This document shows positions 1-4,995 of a DNA stretch of 11,664 nucleotides, piece after piece. Position 1 is the stretch's first letter; each line of letters begins with the position of its first letter. A program made the position numbers and the translations under genes. Origin of the DNA: Actinomycetes bacterium (GTDB lineage: Bacteria > Actinomycetota > Actinomycetes > S36-B12 > UBA10799); NCBI GenBank assembly GCA_029779995.1, contig JAKOZM010000372.1, positions 1 to 11,664 on the forward strand. The letters are read 5' to 3'. Under the pieces are notes generated by a model, which was given only the letters and a program-made list of their open reading frames with translations, was not told the origin of the DNA and searched no databases.

Positions 1-74
1 GCCTCCACGCCCAGCACGTGCACCTCAGGCAGGCCCACCAGCAGCTGACAGATTCGAGTAGGGTCGGTTTCCAC
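1..74 (-). CDS. ISL3-family-like transposase, 5' end only (gene runs off the left edge)
   Basis: Reading the minus strand from a GTG at 74-72 gives 24 codons beginning VETDPTRICQLLVGLPEV and continuing HVLGVE to the window edge. The pattern (M/V)ETDPTR-x-C-x-LLVGLP-x-V-x-VLGV is what I recall as the N-terminus of one actinobacterial ISL3-family transposase group; the DDE catalytic core would lie outside the window. The GTG start is supported by a strong Shine-Dalgarno sequence, GGGAGGA, about 6 nt upstream. Too little is visible to say whether the gene is intact. The family call rests on recalled N-terminal similarity, not on a search; another transposase type is possible. Confidence 0.62.
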   Translation of the reverse strand, partial: METDPTRICQLLVGLPEVHVLGVE

Positions 75-150
75 AGGGGTCCTCCCGGTCGAGGGATCTT
101 CGTCGAAACCGACACTGGCAGGACCCCTGCCCCATCACCCCGACCGACAC
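1..150 (-). mobile_element. Probable end of an ISL3-like insertion sequence (outer boundary approximate)
   Basis: The transposase start at 74 faces out of the window, so its upstream IS end must lie a short way to the right of 74. Between 117 and 131 is a small palindrome (GGCAGG, 3-nt loop, CCTGCC), and GGATCTTCGTCGAAACCG lies at about 94-111; either could belong to the terminal inverted repeat. The opposite end is outside the window, so the inverted repeats and target duplication cannot be matched. The right boundary given here is a guess to within some tens of bases. Nothing else recognisable lies between it and the small gene ending at 244. Confidence 0.4.
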
Positions 151-243
151 GCCACACCGGTCAGCGAGCTGCCGCTACTCCCCGCTCAAATCCGAAGCGC
201 CTGCAATTCGCCGCTTGTGTAGGGAACTTGGCGGCACTCCGCA

Positions 244-339
244 CTAGACCAGGAAGACGAGCAGCAGAAGAGCGCTGATGGCCAATGAGATGAGCAGGGA
301 TGTGCCGCATCCCAGCCGGTTGCTGAAGAAGAAGAACAT
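244..339 (-). CDS. 31-aa hydrophobic small membrane protein
   Basis: This short reading frame starts at ATG 339-337 and ends with TAG at 246-244. The peptide starts MFFFFSNRLGCGTSLLIS, and its second half is an almost unbroken run of aliphatic residues (ISALLLLVFLV), so it is predicted to be one transmembrane helix with a Phe-rich N-terminus and a Ser-Asn-Arg-Leu-Gly-Cys hinge. Tiny proteins starting MFFFFSNR-x-GC occur as unnamed hypotheticals in actinomycetes, as far as I recall. The start is supported by an AAAGGA ribosome-binding site about 8 nt upstream. A longer in-frame ORF exists back to 504, but it would run backwards through the hairpin at 363-398 and overlap the neighbouring gene. 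Function is unknown. Confidence 0.66.
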   Translation of the reverse strand: MFFFFSNRLGCGTSLLISLAISALLLLVFLV

Positions 340-362
340 GGTGGATCCTTTCGCGCCAGACG

Positions 363-398
363 GCGACGCCGCCCCGGGTATTGCCGGGGCGGCGTCGC
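363..398 (-). terminator. 15-bp GC hairpin, candidate terminator of the 97-aa gene
   Basis: Positions 363-377 pair perfectly with 384-398 around a 6-nt loop. The hairpin starts 9 bases after the stop codon of the 97-aa gene and lies in the leader of the 31-aa gene. No U-tract follows on the minus strand, so it would be a non-canonical (I-shaped, actinobacterial style) terminator or an attenuator that reduces read-through into the 31-aa gene. Confidence 0.55.
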
Positions 399-407
399 AC
401 AGAGGAA

Positions 408-701
408 TTACCGGTTGTCGGCGTCGTACGAGTCGCGGCTGCCGGACTTGGCCAGCCCGCGGCTGACCAGGTAACCGATGGTGAGCAGCGTGACGAAGAA
501 CCACGCGGTGCGCGGACCGAAGTCGCTGCCCTCGTCGGACACGGCGGAGGCGATGAGCACGGCGATCACGGTGACCACGTAGGCGATCAACTCAGTGGTC
601 TTGTGCGAGGCCTTCGTCTCGGTGGTGAGCCGACGCGCGGGGTGGTTGTCCTCGTGACGGGGGGTGGTGACGTTGTTCGTGGACATGGTGTTGCTAGACA
701 T
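408..701 (-). CDS. 97-aa two-helix membrane protein, function unknown
   Basis: The frame starts at ATG 701-699 (MSSNTMSTNN...) and ends at TAA 410-408. A very good ribosome-binding site, AAGGAGT, lies just upstream, so this start is preferred over the in-frame ATG 24 codons earlier. The N-terminal ~36 residues are polar and contain RRLTTETKASHKTTE; two predicted transmembrane helices follow (about residues 38-54 and 65-83), separated by a short acidic loop (DEGSDFGPR), and the tail is polar (SRGLAKSGSRDSYDADNR). The overall plan, a polar head then TETKAS-x-KTTE and two helices ending in SRGLAKSGSR, matches a group of unnamed actinobacterial membrane proteins that I recall but cannot name. No catalytic residues are apparent. 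Confidence 0.8.
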   Translation of the reverse strand: MSSNTMSTNNVTTPRHEDNHPARRLTTETKASHKTTELIAYVVTVIAVLIASAVSDEGSDFGPRTAWFFVTLLTIGYLVSRGLAKSGSRDSYDADNR

Positions 702-731
702 AAGTACTCCTTGGTTGCACAGCTTCGAATA

Positions 732-751
732 CGCACGTGGATGCACGTGCG
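732..751. repeat. Perfect 8-bp dyad (CGCACGTG-gatg-CACGTGCG) ahead of the 97-aa gene
   Basis: Positions 732-739 and 744-751 are exact inverted repeats separated by 4 nt, each containing CACGTG. They also give a 10-bp direct repeat of GCACGTG (733-739 and 743-749), so two copies lie on one face of the helix. The element is 31 bases upstream of the 97-aa start codon. It could be an operator for a dimeric regulator or a leader hairpin in the mRNA; the sequence alone does not decide between them. Confidence 0.4.
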
Positions 752-783
752 GGCGGCGGCCCACTCGGGGCAACGGACTGCTA

Positions 784-808
784 CTGCCCGGGGTTCTGCA
801 TCTGAAAC
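784..808 (-). promoter_or_regulatory. Weak candidate stress-sigma (SigF/SigB-like) promoter for the 97-aa gene
   Basis: On the minus strand GTTT (808-805) is followed after 15 nt by GGGCAG (789-784), near the GTTT-N15-17-GGGTAT consensus of the actinobacterial SigF/SigB class. The -10 half matches only partly. It lies in the 150-bp gap upstream of the gene, above the dyad at 732-751. A chance match is quite possible. Confidence 0.2.
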
Positions 809-851
809 AGTCGTGTAATGCACGTCACACGGGGCAGTCAGGTGCCCACAG

Positions 852-2720
852 TCAGGCGGTGACGATGGGGAAGTCGGGATCGACGGGGGCCAGCACCGAC
901 ATCAGGGCGGCCAAGTCGCTGGGATCCCCCGTGACACTGACGCGTCCGTCACCCAGGGCTTTGGGCAGGTCCACGGTGGCCACGACCAGTCCGATCAAGG
1001 TGCGACGGTCCAGGGTGAACGTGGTGATGTTCGCCGGCAGGCTTTCGGTCGGGTAGAAGATGAGCGTGCCGTTGCGCAGTTCCATCAGGATTGACTGCTC
1101 GGTGTCGGTGAAGACCCATCCGATGCGGACGTGCCGGTCCCAGGCCGCGGGTCCGTCGACGCGAACGGCCATGCTCGAGAACACCTGCTCGACCGTCAGC
1201 CCCCACACCAGACCGGCCGCAGACACCGGGGTGCCGAACACGCCGTGACGAAGCTCGTGGGCACCAGCCAGGTAGACGTTGCGCCAGGTGCCGTTCTCGC
1301 AGCCGTAAGCGAGCTGTGTGAAGGTTTCAGCCTGCAGCTCGCGGGCCTCGGCGTGGTCGGGCTGCACGAAGAGGATGTGATTCAGGACCTCGGCAGCCCA
1401 TCGGTAATCGCCCTGCTCGAACGCTTCCGCCGCGACGGCCAGCGCCTGCGCAAGACCACCCATGGCGCCCAGATAACGGCCTGCCCTCGCCTGCGGTGGA
1501 TGTTGCCACAGGTTCGCGGGATTGCCGTCGTACCAGCCGAGGTAGCGCTGGTACACCCCTTTCACGTTGTGGCTGAAGGAGCCGTAGTAGCCGTGCGTGT
1601 GCCAGGCCGCCTCAAGTGCCGGTGGCACCGACAGCTGCTCCGCGATCTCCGGTCCGGTGAATCCCTGATTGATCATCCGCAGCGTTTGGTCGTGGAGATA
1701 CGAGTAGAGGTCGCGCTGTGTGGACAGGAAGTCGACAGCCCGGTCGTGCCCCCACGTGGGCCAGTGGTGGGAGGCGAACACCACATCGGTTTCGTCACCG
1801 AAGAGCGCAATGGTCTCGGTGAGGTAGTCGGCCCACGCGCGGGCATCGCGGACCTGCGCGCCGCGCAAGGTCACGATGTTGTGCAGCGTGTGGGAGGTGT
1901 TCTCGGCGGTGCACAGGGCCCGGGACTGGGGCAGGTAGAAGTTGAGCTCCGCGGGCGCCTCGGTGCCCGGCGTCAGCTGGAACACGAAGCGCCTGCCATC
2001 GATCATCACCTCTTCGCCGGTATGCCCGATCGACACCGTCGGTGGGATCAGGCTCACCTCTCCGGTCGAGGTGGTCTGACCCAAGCCGGCACCGATCTGG
2101 CCTTCCGGGCTGCGCTGCAGGGCGCTGCCGTACATGTAGCCGGCGCGACGGGTCATAGCGGTCCCAGCGAAGATGTTCTCGGAGACGGCGTGCTCCAGGA
2201 ACCCCTCAGGAGCGATGACGGTCACTCCCTCGTCGGCACGGATGATGCCGCCCGCCCCGCCGAAGTGGTCGGCGTGGGAATGCGTGTAGATCATGGCCTG
2301 GACTGGCCGCTCGCCGCGGTGTTCCCGGTACAGGGCGAAGGCCGCCGCGGCGGTCTCGATGCTGATGAGCGGGTCGACCACAACCACGCCACTGTCGGTC
2401 TCGATGAATGAGATCACCGACAGGTCGTATCCACGCACCTGGTAGATCCCCGGAACCACTTCGAAGAGGCCGTCCTTGATCAGGAGCTGGCCCTGCCGCC
2501 ACAGGCTCGGATGGGCGGTGTCCGGGCAGGGGGCGTCGAGGAAGCGGTAGGCGTCGAGGTCCCAGACGATTCGACCGCTGCTGTCGAAGCTCGCGATCTG
2601 CCGGTGCTCACTGCGAGCGATGAACCCCCGTTCGGCGTCGGCGAAGTCGGCAGTGTCGGACAGGGGCAGATGGGCTGAGGATGCCTCGATCGAGGCGCGC
2701 GTCGCCGCGGTGGCAGTCAT
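852..2720 (-). CDS. Alkyl sulfatase, metallo-beta-lactamase fold (SdsA1/BDS1-like)
   Basis: The predicted enzyme hydrolyses alkyl sulfate esters to an alcohol and inorganic sulfate, allowing detergent degradation or sulfur scavenging. The 622-aa protein has the family's three parts: a metallo-beta-lactamase domain (about residues 75-330), a helical dimerisation domain (about 335-480) and an SCP2-like C-terminal domain (about 500-622). The zinc motif THSHADH is at 146-152 (H147, H149, D151, H152), with further expected ligands at E273 (TAENTSH) and H318/H319 (ASHHWPTWG). No signal peptide is visible, unlike the periplasmic Pseudomonas SdsA1, so it should be cytoplasmic. ATG 2720-2718 is the only plausible start and has no Shine-Dalgarno, but a -10-like box sits at leaderless distance. 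It appears to be a single-gene unit unrelated to the defence operon. Confidence 0.93.
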   Translation of the reverse strand: MTATAATRASIEASSAHLPLSDTADFADAERGFIARSEHRQIASFDSSGRIVWDLDAYRFLDAPCPDTAHPSLWRQGQLLIKDGLFEVVPGIYQVRGYDLSVISFIETDSGVVVVDPLISIETAAAAFALYREHRGERPVQAMIYTHSHADHFGGAGGIIRADEGVTVIAPEGFLEHAVSENIFAGTAMTRRAGYMYGSALQRSPEGQIGAGLGQTTSTGEVSLIPPTVSIGHTGEEVMIDGRRFVFQLTPGTEAPAELNFYLPQSRALCTAENTSHTLHNIVTLRGAQVRDARAWADYLTETIALFGDETDVVFASHHWPTWGHDRAVDFLSTQRDLYSYLHDQTLRMINQGFTGPEIAEQLSVPPALEAAWHTHGYYGSFSHNVKGVYQRYLGWYDGNPANLWQHPPQARAGRYLGAMGGLAQALAVAAEAFEQGDYRWAAEVLNHILFVQPDHAEARELQAETFTQLAYGCENGTWRNVYLAGAHELRHGVFGTPVSAAGLVWGLTVEQVFSSMAVRVDGPAAWDRHVRIGWVFTDTEQSILMELRNGTLIFYPTESLPANITTFTLDRRTLIGLVVATVDLPKALGDGRVSVTGDPSDLAALMSVLAPVDPDFPIVTA

Positions 2721-2726
2721 GGGGAG

Positions 2727-2732
2727 AGGCTA
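2727..2732 (-). promoter_or_regulatory. Candidate -10 box for a leaderless alkyl sulfatase transcript
   Basis: The minus strand carries TAGCCT, which fits the TANNNT -10 consensus, ending 6 nt before the sulfatase ATG. The segment between them (CTCCCC) has no Shine-Dalgarno character. In mycobacteria this geometry commonly means transcription starts at the A of the start codon. No convincing -35 box is seen. Confidence 0.4.
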
Positions 2733-2831
2733 GATCAAGAACGGGCGGAATCGCCGGGTTTGTGGTCCGTGCTGGCCCTGCCCGGACGCGCGCATCGACC
2801 TATCCGCACCTGCGGCGGCAATGGGACGGGT

Positions 2832-2974
2832 GGTTCAAAGTTCCGCACGAACGGGTCCCGCGCAGGGGATCCTGCGGAGTTCTGACCCCCACAAAGCGAA
2901 CATAGCGGTTGATATCGGTCACGCAGAGGATCAAACTTACGCAGAGTCACCGTCACGATGCGGAACTTTGAACC
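2832..2974. repeat. 143-bp segment with perfect 16-bp terminal inverted repeats (MITE-like or IS remnant)
   Basis: GGTTCAAAGTTCCGCA at 2832-2847 is the exact reverse complement of TGCGGAACTTTGAACC at 2959-2974, with 111 bp between. Inside are a small hairpin (CGCAGG 2861-2866, CCTGCG 2871-2876) and an 8-bp direct repeat ACGCAGAG at 2921-2928 and 2939-2946. A perfect 16-bp match is far beyond chance in a region this size. No target-site duplication is visible at the outer edges, so an old or non-duplicating element, a recombinase site pair, or a long-range RNA stem are all open. Confidence 0.6.
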
Positions 2975-3037
2975 GGAAAGCGGCGCCGTCGCCCGGAGAC
3001 GCTGCCGCCGTCGGCACCACGACCCCCAGAAACACGA

Positions 3038-3059
3038 AAGCCTCCCCGGAGGGAGGTTT
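3038..3059 (-). terminator. UNCG-tetraloop hairpin, likely terminator of the defence operon
   Basis: On the minus strand CCTCCC pairs with GGGAGG around a UCCG loop, a stable cUNCGg tetraloop, followed by CTTTCGTGTTT. Two more A-T pairs flank the core after one mismatch. It lies about 140 bp downstream of the SIR2 gene stop with no other gene between. Read on the plus strand the same hairpin is followed by TTTC, so it may act in both directions. Confidence 0.5.
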
Positions 3060-3140
3060 CGCAACTGCTACCGGGCCAGTTTCGCAACTAGCCCGTGGTG
3101 GGCTGTTTGCGGAACCCTCTGATCAGGAGGTTTGCAGGGG
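3056..3140 (+). repeat. Array of four GTTTGC/GTTTCGC direct repeats about 25 bp apart (IS21-end-like)
   Basis: GTTTCGCAACT occurs identically at 3056-3066 and 3079-3089, followed by the related GTTTGCGGAAC at 3105-3115 and GTTTGCAGGGG at 3130-3140. The start-to-start spacings are 23, 26 and 25 bp. Multiple spaced copies of a transposase-binding word at one end are characteristic of IS21-type elements (established for that family); assignment here is inference, because no istA/istB remnant is present. Only the first two copies are identical. Confidence 0.45.
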
Positions 3141-3197
3141 TGTCCGAAAGCAAATCCCATAGATTGCGGCTGGAAATCCCACGGCGACGCTGGCGAA

Positions 3198-4976
3198 TCA
3201 GAAATGCTTGATGTACGGCCTTAGGTTCTGCGCGTGTTCTTGCAGGTACTCGTCAGGATTCTCAGTACCCAGGTACTCAAGCCAGAGTGAGTCGGGGTCG
3301 TTGTGGACCGATTGGCCAAACTCAGTCTGTGTCTCCGGGGGTTCCCTGTCAGACCACTCAAAGGCGATGAGGTACTCGCCGCTGTAGAGCCGTGCTCGTC
3401 GGTCAGGATTGCCCAACCGGCTCAGGATGAGGCTCAGCCGGTATTCCCAACCGTGGAATGCCCGTTTGAATTCGTCTTGGCCAGGGATGAGGTTGTCAAA
3501 CAGGTCCCCGAGGGTGGTCAGCAACTGGTGGCTGGCCGGGTATAGCCATCGCTGGCCCTTCGGCGCATCGGGAACAAGGTCTCTGTGGATCAGGTATTCC
3601 GGGTGGAGCAACTCAACAGCCGTGGTTCGCCTGGTGTTGAGTCTCTCCCGCTGTGCTGAGGTGGCCATCTTGATGAGCAAGGAGTCACGACCTCGCTGTG
3701 TGGCGGCGATGCCAGCGGAGGCAAATACGAGGAGTGCCGGCCAGAGGCGTGCATTGGTCAGGAGTTCCTGCGTGGTTGTCTGCGTGTCCCGGGACGCGTT
3801 GACTAGACGGGTCAGAACATCCAGCCAGAGTTGGTCGTGAGTCCCGTCTTGATCGTGCCAAACGCCCACCGTGACAAGTGCCGCCAGCGTGGAGGTGTCC
3901 GCCAGGTGTTGCTGCCAGATGAGTTGCATCTGCTCCACGGTGAGGCCGGGGATATGGACCGACTGTTGGGCTATCCGCGCTGCCAGTTCGTCCGCGGCAC
4001 CCATTACTAGGTCGTAGAGGTCAATGCGGCGCACCGGGTCGGGTAGGTACTGCTTCAGTCGGGCGACGGCCATCGCTGTTGTGAGCGGTGGGGCGGCTAG
4101 CCGTTCCAGCGCGTCCAGGCTTGCGAGGAGTTCGCCAAACATCTCGTCGGCGCTGGGGTTGTCAATGGTCTGACCTTGCCGGCTAGACAGGATCTGCTGA
4201 GCGGTGGATCCTTTGCTGCTGCGCTTGTCCCAGTAGAGCGGGTAGCGGCGGTTGGGGCTTGCCTCCATTGCTTTAACGAGGGCTCTGTCCCATTCGCCGG
4301 ACCAGCCGGAGATGACGAGGCCGTAGTCGTCAAACACCTGCCCCAGTAGTCTCGTCCATTCGGGCGGGTAGTCGCTGAGTTCGTCAACCGTGTTTCGGGT
4401 GCCAAGGTCAAGGTAGTCGCCGTGGATCTTGATCACGGTTGCGTGAGCGTGTGCGAGGGGTTGCATTCCGGCGACCCCATCTGGTCGGCTGATGACCTGG
4501 GCGGGGACGCCGATCTCGTCCAGGGCCTGTTCCGTTAGCCGGTCAAAGTTCGTCGTGAGGATCACTTTGACGTAGCCGGCTTTGACGAGTTCCGCGATCG
4601 CCGTGTGCGCCTTGCTGGGTATCTTGATGCCTTCGGCTCGTTCTTCGGCGCTAGGTTCAAAGAATCCCTGTAGGAGGTTCTGGCGGACCGCCGGGGTAGC
4701 GCCGAGGGTTTCCAGGAGTCCCGAGTAGCCAAGTGCTGTGTCGTGGTGGTCGGCCCACCACTTCTCCGGGTCTTTGGCTGCATCATCCCCGGCTGCCTCA
4801 TTCTCCGGGTCGGCAGCCGCAGCGACGCGGCGGATGAGTTCTTTGACGACCCCCCATCCAGTGGGCATCCCAGCGCCGGTGGACACGCCGGAGCCGAGTA
4901 GCAGCGCGTAGACCCCGGGCTGGGCGTGCATATGCATTGCGACCATGACGTTCGGCGACAGTGCGTTGCTTGGCAT
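3198..4976 (-). CDS. SIR2-domain protein, probable NAD+-consuming defence effector
   Basis: The 592-aa protein has an N-terminal SIR2-like Rossmann domain (about residues 20-290) and a mostly helical C-terminal part that I do not recognise. SIR2 landmarks are the NAD-binding loop LLLGSGVSTGAGMP (25-38), TTNFD (141-145, with the conserved Asn at 143), KIHGD (183-187, with H185 matching the catalytic histidine) and ISGWSGEWD (222-230). The zinc cysteines of classical sirtuin deacetylases are absent, as in defence SIR2 proteins such as ThsA and DSR2, which destroy NAD+ after phage sensing. From family knowledge I infer an abortive-infection role. The gene starts 19 bp after the ATPase gene, with a GGGGGA ribosome-binding site, so it is probably co-transcribed. 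In-frame Met codons at 11, 14 and 16 are alternative starts. Confidence 0.88.
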   Translation of the reverse strand: MPSNALSPNVMVAMHMHAQPGVYALLLGSGVSTGAGMPTGWGVVKELIRRVAAAADPENEAAGDDAAKDPEKWWADHHDTALGYSGLLETLGATPAVRQNLLQGFFEPSAEERAEGIKIPSKAHTAIAELVKAGYVKVILTTNFDRLTEQALDEIGVPAQVISRPDGVAGMQPLAHAHATVIKIHGDYLDLGTRNTVDELSDYPPEWTRLLGQVFDDYGLVISGWSGEWDRALVKAMEASPNRRYPLYWDKRSSKGSTAQQILSSRQGQTIDNPSADEMFGELLASLDALERLAAPPLTTAMAVARLKQYLPDPVRRIDLYDLVMGAADELAARIAQQSVHIPGLTVEQMQLIWQQHLADTSTLAALVTVGVWHDQDGTHDQLWLDVLTRLVNASRDTQTTTQELLTNARLWPALLVFASAGIAATQRGRDSLLIKMATSAQRERLNTRRTTAVELLHPEYLIHRDLVPDAPKGQRWLYPASHQLLTTLGDLFDNLIPGQDEFKRAFHGWEYRLSLILSRLGNPDRRARLYSGEYLIAFEWSDREPPETQTEFGQSVHNDPDSLWLEYLGTENPDEYLQEHAQNLRPYIKHF

Positions 4977-4995
4977 ACCGACGATCCCCCGCTCG

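Larger units (their letters stand above)
2721..3197. other. Gene-free, repeat-rich junction between the sulfatase gene and the defence operon
   Basis: This 477-bp stretch contains only low-complexity reading frames with no recognisable domain or ribosome-binding site. It holds the promoter of the sulfatase gene at its left end, a 143-bp segment with perfect terminal inverted repeats, a terminator hairpin, and a direct-repeat array. The word TGCGGAAC or its complement occurs three times (2840-2847, 2959-2966, 3108-3115), linking the two repeat structures. It reads as a graveyard of mobile-element ends, although no transposase remnant can be identified inside it. Confidence 0.6.

Noticed and set aside
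835..856. Direct repeat CAGTCAGG (835-842 and 849-856) at the sulfatase stop codon
   Set aside because: The 8-bp repeat and a weak 5-bp stem beside it are too slight to call a terminator or regulatory site.
1131..2411. Long plus-strand ORF (426 aa) opposite the alkyl sulfatase gene
   Set aside because: It is the antisense shadow of a clear, motif-bearing gene in high-GC DNA; its protein is low-complexity Val/Arg/Gly-rich with no domain, and the sulfatase frame explains the codon pattern.
2735..3064. Minus-strand 109-aa ORF in the repeat-rich gap
   Set aside because: It spans both inverted repeats and the terminator hairpin, has no ribosome-binding site or recognisable domain, and its composition follows the DNA repeats.
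3056..3140. CRISPR array
   Set aside because: The repeat units are only about 11 bp, the last two copies diverge, the spacing leaves 12-15 bp between units, and there are no cas genes.
2821..3162. Plus-strand 113-aa ORF in the same gap
   Set aside because: It reads straight through the repeats and hairpin, has no recognisable domain and no good ribosome-binding site.
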